The position numbers and the translations under genes were made by a program. A stretch of DNA of 64,000 nt from JAWKOK01 sp963698255. GTDB taxonomy: Bacteria; Chloroflexota; Anaerolineae; Caldilineales; Caldilineaceae. The stretch spans positions 102,420-166,419 of the forward strand of contig CAVOQD010000016.1 in assembly GCA_963698255.1 (NCBI GenBank), in the 5' to 3' direction. Below are positions 18,617 through 29,376 of this stretch, piece after piece. How positions within the stretch are numbered: the stretch's first letter is position 1; each line of letters begins with the position of its first letter. Under the pieces are notes generated by a model. That model did not search any database and had not been told where the DNA came from. It saw only the letters and a program-made list of their open reading frames with translations.

Positions 18617-18649
18617 GGGACTGGCTGATTGAACTGGAAATGACCGTTC

Positions 18650-18681
18650 AGGGGCTGCGTTGGCGATTCGACGCAGCCCCT
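18650..18681 (+). terminator. Probable terminator after fadD
   Basis: AGGGGCTGCGT and ACGCAGCCCCT form an 11-base stem with a 10-base loop 34 bases past the stop, followed by CTGTTTG. The next 300 bases hold no gene I can support; a minus-strand frame of about 75 codons there lacks conserved features. Confidence 0.7.
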
Positions 18682-18982
18682 CTGTTTGCGCTCTCTTCAC
18701 GAAGTCTTTCCAAGACTGCCAATGGCGTCTCATCCAGTGACCATGATTGTCCGAGTTCCCGCGCAGGTTCGTCGATCATCGCAAGTTCATGCTCGATTGT
18801 AGCCGTAGGGATCCGGGCATTTTCTTCCCCGACTGAACAATGATTCGACCGACATACCTCACGATGGTTCATAGTTATCACCTCATCCAAATCCGGTATT
18901 GGCGGCAACGCCGACGAGTACAACACAATTATAGCTTTGATCAAGTGCTAAATAAAACTCAGAATAGCACGATCACTCGCCC

Positions 18983-19011
18983 TTGAATCGCACGATCAAT
19001 CGTGCTATTAT
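18983..19011 (+). promoter_or_regulatory. Toxin-antitoxin promoter with palindromic operator
   Basis: TTGAAT and TATTAT are 17 bases apart, and the spacer is the near-complete palindrome GCACGATCAATCGTGC. A half-copy AATAGCACGATCA lies 20 bases upstream and matches the downstream ATCGTGCTATT in inverted order. Repressor binding here would block the promoter. Confidence 0.7.
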
Positions 19012-19076
19012 TGAGGGCAGTTACAGCAGAATGATTTGCTACGATGTCTGTTCCGACAATGTGAGGATGAAAAAAA

Positions 19077-19346
19077 ATGACGATCATTACCGCCAACGAA
19101 CTAAAAACGAAGGGCGTGTCGAACATCGAGAAACTCTTGGCAGCCGAGTCGGAAGTTGTCATCAGTGTACACGGCAAGCCAAAGTATGTGGTGATGGAGA
19201 TCGCTCAGTATGAGGCGCTTCGGGAACACGAGTTGGAGGCGGCTTGGCATCAGGTGAGAGAGGATGTAGCCGAAGGTCGCTACCGCATCGAAGGCGCCGA
19301 TGAACATATGGCACGCATCAAGGACGCGTTGGTCGATGAGCTATAG
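19077..19346 (+). CDS. Phd/YefM family antitoxin
   Basis: 89 residues. MTIITANELKTKGVSNIEKL and VVISVHGKPKYVVMEIAQYE are the Phd/YefM DNA-binding fold; the remaining acidic helical tail (LEAAWHQVREDVAEGRYRIEG) is the likely toxin-neutralising part. The toxin gene begins within its last codons (ATGAGCTATAG). The promoter has a palindrome inside the spacer, which fits autoregulation with the toxin as co-repressor. GAGGAT precedes the start by about seven bases. Confidence 0.85.
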   Translation: MTIITANELKTKGVSNIEKLLAAESEVVISVHGKPKYVVMEIAQYEALREHELEAAWHQVREDVAEGRYRIEGADEHMARIKDALVDEL

Positions 19347-19608
19347 TCTGGTCTTCACAGCACAGTACGAGAGGATTGAGCGACGTTTCCTGCGGCGGCA
19401 TCCCGATTTGCAGAGCCGCTACAAAATAACCCTTGTCCTTCTGGAACAGGATCCATTCCATCCATCGCTTCGTCTGCACCCACTCAAAGGCCGCCTCACG
19501 GGGCTGCATTCCGTTTCGATCAATCTCCAATACCGCATCACGCTAGAACTGGAAATCCGAAAAGAGGAGATCGTTTTGGTCAGCGTGGGCAGCCATGGCG
19601 AAGTATAG
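19336..19608 (+). CDS. RelE/ParE superfamily toxin
   Basis: 90 residues from MSYSLVFTAQYERIERRFLR. The fold order is strand, two helices (FLRRHPDLQSRYKITLVLLEQ), PSLRLHPLKGRLTGLHSVSI, then LQYRITLELEIRKEEIVLVSVGSH, matching RelE/ParE mRNA interferase or gyrase inhibitor toxins. The LHPLKGRL and QYRITLEL motifs resemble the YafQ/HigB-like part of the superfamily. The start overlaps the antitoxin by 11 bases. Whether it cuts mRNA or poisons gyrase cannot be told from sequence. Confidence 0.82.
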   Translation: MSYSLVFTAQYERIERRFLRRHPDLQSRYKITLVLLEQDPFHPSLRLHPLKGRLTGLHSVSINLQYRITLELEIRKEEIVLVSVGSHGEV

Positions 19609-19826
19609 GGCATGGCGCTGTGCGAACAAGCCCTGGCTAGCGAGTGCACCACCCCATGAATGGGGCTACTTGGCCGGTCCAGCCCCATTTATGGGGCGTC
19701 TTTGTGGTTAGCAAGGGCATTGATGCCCTGGCGGCGGCCATCTCGACCCTTCGCCAACCTCCTTCACATCATCTCTCTGACTTGTGGATAAGTAGGGTTT
19801 TCCGAGCGCTACTATTCCCGATCTCC
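19609..19826. repeat. Gene-free gap with a short inverted repeat
   Basis: CCCCATGAATGGGGC and GCCCCATTTATGGGG occur within 50 bases (19653-19698) and could pair in two ways. Nothing else is recognisable. Confidence 0.5.
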
Positions 19827-21534
<1,708 letters not shown>

Positions 21535-21544
21535 TGGCGATATC

Positions 21545-21625
21545 TGAGTTCACTGCAAGAACCACGAATTTTCTCAGTGGTACATTTTGTGAAATTCGTG
21601 TCATTCGTGGTTATTGCAGCAGAGC
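21545..21625. repeat. ATTCGTGGTT-family palindrome
   Basis: TCACTGCAAGAACCACGAAT and ATTCGTGGTTATTGCAGCAG with AATTTTCTCAGTGGTACATT between. Same family as the element at 14.1-14.3 kb. Confidence 0.75.
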
Positions 21626-21643
21626 CGTATCTGGGTTGATAGT

Positions 21644-22277
21644 TCATGCAAGCAGACCTTGTTGTCCGGCGATATCGAGAAGCGATGGGCGGTCCTCACC
21701 CTCGGGCGGGAAGAGCCAGTCGAAGCGCAGCCAGAAACCGGCCAGCAATTGGGACCACAGCACGTTGTCCTCGGCCGCAATCGCGACTGAACTGATCGCC
21801 GACACGGGTGTAGAAAGTCGCTTGTTCGTGGATCGGATCGATCAGCCAATATTCCTGAACGCCGTAGCGAGCATAGTTGATCTTCTTCTCGACTGTGTCG
21901 TAATTGCGGCTGCTGGGCGAGATGATTTCGATTGCAATATCTGGAGGCCCGGGAAAGTAGACGTCACGGGCCAGATGGAGTCGCTCGGCAAGGATGAACG
22001 AGATATCCGGTTGGTAGACGTTGTCTTCGGACAACTCGAAAGCCGCATTGGAGCCGAGCACCTCGCCCAGTTTTCTGGCCGTTACATACGTGGCAAGCGT
22101 GCCGATCAGAAAAGTGACCAGGTCCTCATGCAGATACGAGGCGGGGGATGCCATAACAAACACTCCTTCGATCAAGTCAGATTTTTGTTCACTGCGCGGA
22201 TCATCGATATATTGTTGTGATGAGATGCGCACATGCGCCGGCGTCTCAAATAGTGTATTCAGTTTTTCAACTGTCAT
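21644..22277 (-). CDS. Uma2 family (DUF820) predicted endonuclease, one +1 frameshift
   Basis: Corrected length 210 residues. PD-(D/E)xK-type elements: a leading SDLIEGVFVMASPAS, then YQPDISFI, DIAIEIISPSSRNYD and YGVQEYWLIDP. Uma2 proteins are common in Chloroflexota and Cyanobacteria and thought to be derived from restriction-like nucleases; biological role unclear. The frame shifts one base near 21790, after which VAIAAEDNVLWSQLLAGFW continues to a stop. MTVEKLNTLFETPAH with upstream GGAGG is the likely start. Confidence 0.78.
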
Positions 22278-22360
22278 CTTGACCTCCTTGCAGGTCAAAA
22301 GGAACCGATCACCGTACCCGCTCGCCAATTCCGTTCACATGCGGAGACAGTATACCATAG

Positions 22361-23101
22361 ATGGATGGGCCGACTCGGCAACGACTTTTACAATTAAATC
22401 GGGACTTCTATGCGACCGTGGCCGCGCCATTTGACGAGACGCGACAGGGTTGGACGCCGGGCAAACTGCGTCTGCTCGACATCCTCTCCGCCGCAGAAAG
22501 CGGTTCGCCGCTTCAGGTGGCCGACATCGGTTGCGGCAATGGACGCTTTGCCCTGATGCTGGAGAGCCTCGGTGTCCCGGTTTGCTACACCGGCGTCGAC
22601 GGCAACGCACATCTGCTGGAACGGGCCGCAGAACAGACGGCGTCGCTGGTCAACGTCGCGTGCAGCTTTGTCCAGGCGGACCTGGCCCAAGCGGACTGGT
22701 CCGCGTCGCTGCCCAGCGCTTCATTCGATAGGGTCGTCTGCCTGGCGACGCTGCAACACATGCCGGGCTACGAACTGCGTGCCCGCCTCGTTCGCGACCT
22801 GGCATCATTGCTTGCCCCAGACGGTCTGCTGGCGATATCAGCGTGGCAATTCCTGGAGAGCGAACGTTTTCGCAAGCGGCTGATCGACTGGAGCGAGGTC
22901 GGGCTGACCGCCGCCGATGTTGATCCTGGTGACGCGCTGCTGCCCTGGAAACAGGGCGCGTACGCCGTGCGCTATGTGCACCAGACCGATGAAATCGAGA
23001 TGAACCGCCTTGTGGCGGACGCCGGACTGACCGTCGTGGACACCTTTCGTGCCGACGGAAAAGAAGGCAATCTAAACCTTTATTCAATCCTAAAAATGTG
23101 A
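22361..23101 (+). CDS. Trm9/ABH8-like SAM methyltransferase
   Basis: 246 residues. SAM motif I is ADIGCGNGRFALML, motif II YTGVDGNAHLLERA, and post-I acidic SFDRVVCLATLQHM. The C-terminal signature LLPWKQGAYAVRYVHQTDEI followed by EGNLNLYSIL resembles the PWK...RYYH...NW stretch of eukaryotic Trm9/ABH8, which methylate cm5U34 of tRNA to mcm5U34. The nearby Elp3 would provide that substrate. It is followed 22 bases later by galactokinase on the same strand. Alternative: a generic small-molecule methyltransferase. Confidence 0.7.
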   Translation: MDGPTRQRLLQLNRDFYATVAAPFDETRQGWTPGKLRLLDILSAAESGSPLQVADIGCGNGRFALMLESLGVPVCYTGVDGNAHLLERAAEQTASLVNVACSFVQADLAQADWSASLPSASFDRVVCLATLQHMPGYELRARLVRDLASLLAPDGLLAISAWQFLESERFRKRLIDWSEVGLTAADVDPGDALLPWKQGAYAVRYVHQTDEIEMNRLVADAGLTVVDTFRADGKEGNLNLYSILKM

Positions 23102-23123
23102 CCGAAAATGAGGAGCAAAAAAC

Positions 23124-24306
23124 ATGAGCGATTTTGATGAACGCACCCAATCGCTGGTTGATGAGTTCGCCAAGCAATATGGCGAGCAACCGACCTGGAT
23201 CGCCATCGGTCCGGGACGCGTCAATCTGATCGGCGAGCACACCGACTACAACGACGGCTTTGTGATGCCGGTGGCGCTCCAGCGCGATGTGCGCATGGCC
23301 GTGCGTGCCCGCGAGGATCGGCTGGTGCGCATCTACTCGTCGGAATACGACGACTGGGGCGAGTTCGATCTGGACGCCATCGCCTATCAGCAGGACAAGC
23401 TCTGGATCAACTACGTCCAGGGCGTGGCTTCCATGCTGGAGGAGGCCGGCCTGGAGCTGACCGGCATCGACGCCGTGCTCAGCGGCAACGTGCCGCGCGC
23501 CAGCGGCCTGAGCAGTTCGGCCGCGCTGGAAGTCGCCTCGATCAAGGGGCTGATGGCGGCCGCAGATGTGCAGGACGCGCTCTCCGGCACTCAGATTGCC
23601 AAGATCGCCCAGCGCGCCGAGAACCAGTTTGTGGGCGTCAACTGCGGCATCATGGATCAGTTTATCAGCGTGCTCGGCGTCGAAGGCCACGCGCTGCTCA
23701 TCGACTGCCGCAGCCTCGACTACGAGCTGGTCCCCTTCCCGGCCAACGCATCGTCTGGTGATCGGCAACACCAAGGCGCCCCGCTCTCTGGCCTGCAGCG
23801 CCTACAACGAGCGCCGCCGGCAGTGCGAAGAAGGCGTGGCCGCACTTCAGCAGGTGCTGCCGGAGATCACCGCCCTGCGCGATGTCACCAGCGAGCAGTT
23901 GGAGGCCAACAAGGATCTGCTCTCCGAGATCGTCTATCGGCGCTGCCGCCATGTGGTCAGCGAAAACGAACGCGTCATGCAGACAGTCGAAGCGCTGAAG
24001 CAGGACGATCTGCAAGCAGTGGGCCAACTCATGTCTGCCAGCCATGCCAGCCTGCGCGATGACTACGCAGTCAGCAGCGACGCATTGGACGCCATGGTGG
24101 AAGCCATGGGCGGCGTGGAAGGATGCTACGGCGCACGACTGACCGGAGCCGGCTTTGGCGGATGCGCCATCGCCCTGGTCAAGCCCGGCAGCGAACAGGC
24201 CGTGGCCGACGCCATCTACCAGGAATACCCCAAGGCCACCAATATCTGGCCCGAGGTCTACACGACTCAGGCGAGTGCGGGGGCAAGGGTGATCGAGGGA
24301 CAATAG
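23124..24306 (+). CDS. galK: Galactokinase, one +1 frameshift
   Basis: Corrected length 393 residues, normal for GalK. GRVNLIGEHTDYNDGFVMP is the galactokinase signature, GNVPRASGLSSSAALEVA the GHMP ATP motif, and GAGFGGCAIALV the third motif. It phosphorylates galactose in the Leloir pathway. The frame moves near 23747, where VPFPAN should continue HRLVIGNTKAPRSLACSAYN. RBS GAGGAGCAAAA precedes ATG. No other gal genes are in view. GHMP motif 2 and the active-site Asp in CGIMDQFIS are intact. Confidence 0.9.
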
Positions 24307-24385
24307 GGAACGGTGATTGGGGATTGGGATTGTGGGGATTGCAACAAGCCGCCAATGCCCTAATCACCAATCCCTACTCCGCATT
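24305..24385. repeat. GGGGATT-family palindrome after galK
   Basis: GGTGATTGGGGATTGGGATT is answered by CCCTAATCACCAATCCCTAC, near copy of the element at 716-832. It lies between convergent galK and the phosphatase gene. Confidence 0.75.
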
Positions 24386-25072
24386 CCCCTCCATCGACTT
24401 GATCGGCGTACCGTGTTCGGCGCCGTCGGTGGCTGCCGGCAGATCAGCCAGGTGGGGAATGCGGTTGTGGTAGTGAAGCCGCCACGTCTCACGGCCCGGA
24501 TGCTCGACGTATTCGAAGTAGGTGATGCCGGTGTTGTGATCCCAGACTTCGCAGCGCCGCCAGGGGCCGACGTTGAAGATATGATCGAAGACAAACTCGA
24601 TCACGCCGCCGTGGCAGACGACAACGACGTTCTTGCCGCGATGGCGCTGCACCATCTCTTCGACAAAGAGGCCCACCCGTGTGCGGAAGTGCATCATCGA
24701 TTCACCGCCCTCGTAGGCCGGCGTGACCGATGCGAAGGGCAGTTCGCTGGCCCAGTAGTCGGCGTAGTCGTTGGGCAGTAGATCGTCGGGCCATGGCGAA
24801 TGATCGGCGCGGTTGTTGCCGATCTCGCGCAGACGGCTGTCCGGAATGATCTCGCAACCGTAGGCCCCGGCCACGGCTTCGGCCGTCTCCATGGCGCGGC
24901 GCATGGTGCTGGCGTAGAGCACATCGATCTCAGGGATATCGGTCGGCAGCCATTGGCCCAGTGCAGCAGCCTGGCTTGCACCGTAGTCGGTGAGAGCGGT
25001 GTCAATGTTGCCTTGCTCCCACCCTTTCAAGTTCACGTAGCTTTGTCCATGTCGAATCAAATATAGACGCAC
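24374..25072 (-). CDS. Histidine phosphatase superfamily protein
   Basis: 232 residues from a GTG start (VRLYLIRHGQSYVN) with AGGAG eight bases upstream; the open frame beyond it has no family similarity. RHG with the catalytic His, TALTDYGASQA, the second-half HGGVIEFVFDHIF and a long insertion (DDLLPNDYADYWASELPF) place it in the phosphoglycerate mutase-like branch (2,3-diphosphoglycerate-independent is excluded; cofactor-dependent or phosphatase). Function: phosphatase of uncertain substrate. Convergent with galK. Confidence 0.8.
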   Translation of the reverse strand: MRLYLIRHGQSYVNLKGWEQGNIDTALTDYGASQAAALGQWLPTDIPEIDVLYASTMRRAMETAEAVAGAYGCEIIPDSRLREIGNNRADHSPWPDDLLPNDYADYWASELPFASVTPAYEGGESMMHFRTRVGLFVEEMVQRHRGKNVVVVCHGGVIEFVFDHIFNVGPWRRCEVWDHNTGITYFEYVEHPGRETWRLHYHNRIPHLADLPAATDGAEHGTPIKSMEGNAE

Positions 25073-25184
25073 ACTGATGCTCCTTGCTTTCTGGCAGATG
25101 GTATAGTCGCAGAAAAAATGTTGGGTTCGATCAATTTGACCATTGTAGCGTTGGCCCAGCAAGCGGTCAATAGCCAAAAAATCT

Positions 25185-25248
25185 GTACCACGACATATAT
25201 TCGTAGCTTGCTGGACGGAACAGATCTACGACATAAATGTCGTGGTAC
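25185..25248. repeat. ACGACATAAATGTCGT-family palindrome
   Basis: GTACCACGACATATATTCGT...AG pairs with CTACGACATAAATGTCGTGG...TAC around a 19-base loop, with two mismatches in the stem. A perfect copy lies near 43.25 kb. It lies in the leader of the alanyl-tRNA editing gene. Confidence 0.75.
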
Positions 25249-25280
25249 AGGAGAAGTACAACCGACAGGACAGCAAACCC

Positions 25281-26506
25281 ATGACGGAACGCCTTTACTA
25301 CACCGACTCCTACGTGACCGAGTTCGACGCGCGTGTCGAAGAGGTCGTCGAATTCGATGGCCGCCCCGCGCTGATCCTCGACCGAACCCACTTCTATCCC
25401 ACGTCCGGCGGCCAATCCCACGATATCGGGAGCACTCAACGGCTTCCAGGTTGTCGATGTCGTGGCCCAGAACGGCTCAGTTCTGCATGTCATTGAGAGC
25501 ATAGGAAACGAGCCGAACGCCGACATTACCTCGTTGGCAGGCCAGACCGTACATGGCGTCATCGATCTGGGAACGCCGTTACGATCACATGCAACAGCAC
25601 TCGGGCCAGCACCTGTTGTCCCAGGTCTTCTACCAACTTTTCGGCTACGAGACCGTTTCCGTCCACTTCGGGGCATTGGACTCGACACTCGATCTGGATG
25701 TGGAAGCGGTCTCCGCGGAGCAACTCGCACAGGCCGAACGATTCGCCAATCAACAGGTCTACGCCAATCTGCCCATCACGGCCCGATTCGTCACAGAAGC
25801 CGAACTGGACCAGGTCCCCCTGCGTCGCCCGCCCAAGGTGACGGGCACGATCCGCATCGTCGAGATCGAGGACTTCGACTACTCGGCCTGCGGCGGCACC
25901 CATTGCCGGCGCACCGGCGAGCTTGGCCCCATCAAGCTCGTGCGCCAGGCGCGGCAGAACCACAAGGCCCGCATCACCTTTCTCTGCGGCTGGCGAGCGC
26001 TTGCCGACTACGATGAGAAGCACCGGATCGCCATGGAGGTTGCCGGACTCTACAACAACGACTATCGGCAGGCGCCGGACCTGGTCGAGCGCACTCTGGA
26101 AGAGACGAGATCGTTGCAGAAACAGGTGAAGACGCTGGCCGACCAACTGTTGCCGGTTGAAGTTGCTGCGTTGAGGGCAGAGGCCGAAGAGATCGACGGA
26201 TTGCTCGTCGTCGCAAAGATTTTCGACGACAGGGACGCCAACGCGGCCAAGCAGATGGCTTCGGCGTTGACCGCAGAGCCGGGCTACGTCGTGCTGCTGG
26301 GCGTTGTCTCCGGCGGCAAGCTGACACTCATCTTCGCCCGCAGCCAGGACGTGACGCTCCACACCGGCAACCTGCTGAAAGAGACGCTGGCGGAGTTCGG
26401 CGGCGGCGGCGGGGGACGCCCCGAGTTCGCACAAGGCGGCGGCGCTCCGGCCGAACACGCTGACGAGGCGCTGGCCTTTGCCCGGAGCCGTATTGTTGGA
26501 CGCTAG
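25281..26506 (+). CDS. Alanyl-tRNA editing protein AlaX with DHHA1 domain, two +1 frameshifts
   Basis: Corrected length 407 residues. The fold begins with FYPTSGGQSHDIG, the zinc/active site is HMQQHSGQHLLS and CGGTHCRRTGELGPIKLVR, and a DHHA1 tail (GVVSGGKLTLIFARSQDV ... LAEFGGGGGGRPEFAQGG) makes it the long AlaX type. It hydrolyses Ser-tRNA-Ala, correcting AlaRS errors in trans. The frame shifts near 25430 (HDIG/ALNGFQVVDVVAQNG) and near 25572 (VIDL/ERRYDHMQQHSGQ). Both breaks cross the catalytic domain; motifs stay readable. Confidence 0.85.
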
Positions 26507-26507
26507 C

Positions 26508-26710
26508 AGTCTGTCGGAGTGACAGAAAATGGGACGCGGATAACACGGGTTTTGGCAGATAAAGGCGGATTTCTCGCGATTTATCCGCGAAAATCAGTCA
26601 GATCAGCGTCATCCGCGTCCTATCGGCTTTCTCTCCGACAGACTGCTAGGAGCCTGTCGGAGATCCCAAGAAATAGACCTCCGTCGTTCTCTCCGACAAG
26701 TTGCTAGGTC
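26508..26710. repeat. Inverted and direct copies of CTGTCGGAG / CTCCGACAG
   Basis: AGTCTGTCGGAGTGACAGAA opens the element and TTTCTCTCCGACAGACTGCT closes it, with inner pairs GACGCGGATAACACGG/CATCCGCGTCC and CGGATTTCTCGCGATTTATC. A second, shorter copy (GCCTGTCGGAGATCC ... CTCTCCGACAAGTTGC) follows directly, so two elements stand in tandem. No gene seen. Confidence 0.7.
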
Positions 26711-26750
26711 AATGAACAGTGCAGAAAGCGCCAACACGGCAAACGGCCAA

Positions 26751-26807
26751 CACGGTACAACCAAAAGCGGTGGGACAAATTGTCCCACCGCTTTTGGTTG
26801 TACTGTG
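26751..26807. terminator. Long bidirectional terminator hairpin
   Basis: A 28-base stem with one mismatch; the core GCGGTGGGACA...TGTCCCACCGC is followed by TTTTGG in both directions. It separates alaX (+) from the small membrane peptide and S41 protease (-). Confidence 0.8.
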
Positions 26808-26843
26808 TTTTGGTTTTACCGTATTGACCGTTTGCGTACCGAA

Positions 26844-26945
26844 CTACGCATCCACTTGCCCGCTACGGACGACCGCAGCCAGTACCAGCGTCGTCGACAC
26901 GGCGCAAAGCGCCGTCGCTATCGCTATCGTTGCAGAAATGAGCAT
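26844..26945 (-). CDS. 33-residue single-pass membrane peptide
   Basis: An ATG starts two bases after the S41 protease stop, with AAGGAG at six to seven bases upstream, an excellent RBS. The peptide is one hydrophobic helix (MLISATIAIATALCAVSTTL then VLAAVV) with a polar RSGQVDA tail. It looks like the last gene of the Bat/S41 unit, before the big hairpin. Too short for a homology-based call; the RBS and position are the evidence. Confidence 0.5.
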   Translation of the reverse strand: MLISATIAIATALCAVSTTLVLAAVVRSGQVDA

Positions 26946-26947
26946 GT

Positions 26948-28289
26948 TTACTCCTTCTCAGTCACAACTGCGGCGTCGTCGATAACGGCTTCAACGTCAG
27001 CCTCGATGACGGTGTCCGATTCGGGCAGTGCATTCAACACTTCCAGCGCCTTGAGCATCTGCAAGTCTTCGCTGGCCAGCAGTTCATCAACGGTCAACTC
27101 GTCCAATTCGCCGACGGTGATCAGGTCGGCAGTGATGGGCAGATCGATCTCGATATCCGGCGCGATGCCCTGCTTGCGGATCAGACGTCCTTCGCCGGTC
27201 AGCCATTGGCGTGTGCCCAGCATCAGCGCCGACCCATCTTCCAGCATAAAGGGTTCGAGCACGGTGCCGGTGCCAAAGGTGGTCTCGCCGACGACTTCGC
27301 CACGATCGTAGTCCTGAATGGCGCCGGCCAGAATTTCAGCCGAACTGGCTGTGCCGGGGCTGATGAGGACGACCAGCGGAATGTCGGTGGCCACGCCGCC
27401 CTTGCGCACGGCATAGACCTTGCGTTTGCCGTCAGAATCTTCTTCCTGCAACACGTTGCCGCCCTCCAGGAATTGGCTGGTGACCTTGACAGCCTGATCC
27501 AGCAGCCCGCCCGGGTTGTTGCGAATGTCCAGAATAAAGGCTTCGGCGCCGGCTTCTTCGGCCTCGGCAATCAGCTTCCTTCAGGTTGTCGGTGGCGTTG
27601 GCGCTGAACTGGCTCAGGCGCAGCAGGCCGACGTTGGTGCCGGGAATCATGGCCCATTCAGCGGCCGGCACTTCGATGTCGTCACGAATAATCGAAATGT
27701 CCAGGCTCTCGCTGTTTTCGCCGTCCAAGCGCAGCAACGTTAGGACGACCTCGGTCTTTTTCGGACCGCGAATGTTGTCGACGACCTGGCCCAGATCCCA
27801 GGTGGTCGTATCCTCGCCGTCAACAGCCATGATGATGTCGCCGGCCTTGACGCCGGCCAAATCGGCCGGAGAGCCGTCAAACGGGGCCACGATCATGGGC
27901 ATGCCGTCCTTGACGCCCAAGCGAGCGCCGATGCCGGAAAAGCTGCCGGAAATATCAGACCGCTGGTATTCCAGTTCCTTGGGTGTTAGGAAGGCAGTGT
28001 GCCCCTCATCGCCCAGGGCTTTCAACATGCCCTCGATCGCGCCGTAGGTGAGTTCGGTCGGATCCAGCGATTCCTGATCGACAAAGCGGTCATTGACAAT
28101 CTGCCAGGCCTGCCAAAAGACATCAAATTCTTCCGGCACTTCATCGGGCGTGCCGGTAGGCGAGACGAGTCCGCCCTGGGCCAAAGCCATGGACGTGCCC
28201 GATGCAAACAAGACGCCGCCACCAAAAGCGACCAGTGCCACGAAGAGCATCATGGTGAATGCAAGCGTTACTTTCAATACTTTATTCAT
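26948..28289 (-). CDS. S41 (C-terminal processing) peptidase with PDZ domain, one +1 frameshift
   Basis: Corrected length 446 residues. Signal/anchor helix MNKVLKVTLAFTMMLFVALV, then a helical cap, PDZ domain (FSGIGARLGVKDGMPMIVAP ... GVKAGDIIMAVDG), and the protease core with LDIRNNPGGLLDQAV, SPGTASSAEILAGAIQDYDR (catalytic Ser) and the Lys in VVGETTFGTG-type position. The CtpA family cleaves C-termini of exported proteins. The frame moves near 27578 (ATDNLKEA/LIAEAEEAGAEAFIL). It ends the Bat cluster and may process Bat proteins; the last 90 residues are acidic. Confidence 0.85.
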
Positions 28290-28441
28290 AGGATTGTTGT
28301 CCCTTGATTCATGCGATGAATCATCATATTTCCAGATCTCGGTTGTCGAACCAATTTGTCTAAAAGGTCTACCACACACACGGGCGATTGTACAGTAAGC
28401 GAGCCACCCGCTGGTGTCGCATCAAGCGCAAAATCGCAAAC

Positions 28442-29293
28442 TCAGCCTCGCAAGCGCAGTGTGGCCACCGCGTCCGCAGGCGCCCATCCGGTCGGGCCAT
28501 TGCCGTCCAACATGACATTGACCCAGCCGCCCGCTCTTCCAGCACATTGACCTCGGCCCCGGAGGGCAAGACCAGACGTGCCGCATACTCTGCACCGGGA
28601 CCGCTGTTCAATTCGACGCTCTGCGCCACAACAACGGCCTCGGTCAAACTGTGATACTGATACATACGGCTGCCCAGCGTCAGTCCCGTGATAACGAGTG
28701 CCATACCGACGATGGGCGTAGCGATCCGAGCAAGACGACGCAGGAACTGATTCTGCACCCGCAGCACCCAGACCATCAACAGCAGGGCGAAGAGCGTCCA
28801 GAAGCTCAGAGCCATCAACGCCAATTCATTGAGCGTGAACAGATTGGTGGTCAGGCCGGCAACCTGATAGACGACGCTGTCGCCGGTGGCCTGCATGATG
28901 GCGCCAAGCGTTCCATCGTTGGCTGAGGCGGTCTCTGCGATCTGAGCACGGACCTCGGCCAGCGTCACCTGGATGCTCTCGTCCCTCGGCTCCATCTGCT
29001 GGGCCAGACGAAGGCTCCAAAGCGCCCGGCCAAGATCGCCGGCACGCAGATGGCTCAGACCCAAGGTTGTAGTAGAGCGTCGCATCGGCGAAACCTTGAT
29101 CGGCGATCTGCTGGTAAGTCTCTGCCGCCAGCGCATATTGGCCGTTGCGATAGAGCTGCTCAGCCGTCTGCATGGCCTGCTGATTGTTGGCCGACAATGA
29201 TGTAGACGTTGCTGCATCCGCTCCGGCGACAACGCTGATCATGAGCATTGTGACCGTGACACCGATTAGAATAAACGCGATAAGCCGTTTCAT
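28442..29293 (-). CDS. batE: BatE-like TPR plus SH3 protein, two frameshifts
   Basis: Corrected length 283 residues. Signal peptide (MKRLIAFILIGVTVTMLMIS), TPR-like repeats (AEQLYRNGQYALAAETYQQI), a transmembrane pair (ALMALSFWTLFALLLMVWVL; IATPIVGMALVITGLTLG) and a C-terminal bacterial SH3 domain (VVAQSVELNSGPGAEYAARL). This is the BatE plan. The frame moves +1 near 29063 (YYNLG/LSHLRAGDLG) and then by one missing base near 28525 (VLEERA/GWVNVMLDGNGPTGW), after which TLRLRG ends the protein. The second shift is one of few in the minus-one direction. Confidence 0.7.
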
Positions 29294-29312
29294 AGATCTC
29301 TCTTTGAACTCT

Positions 29313-29363
29313 GTCGGGTCAATCAGTCAGGCTGTTGTCCACAGCCTGACTGATTGACCCGAC
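29313..29363. repeat. 23-base perfect stem inside the Bat operon
   Basis: GTCGGGTCAATCAGTCAGGC...TGT and its exact complement flank a TGTCC loop between batD and batE. No T-run follows, so it is not a normal terminator; it may reduce downstream expression or stabilise mRNA ends. Confidence 0.7.
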
Positions 29364-29376
29364 GAACCTTGTTTGC

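Noticed and set aside
18648..18944. 98-codon minus-strand frame after fadD
   Set aside because: Ends inside the fadD terminator, no RBS or family likeness; a weak antitoxin-like tail was not enough.
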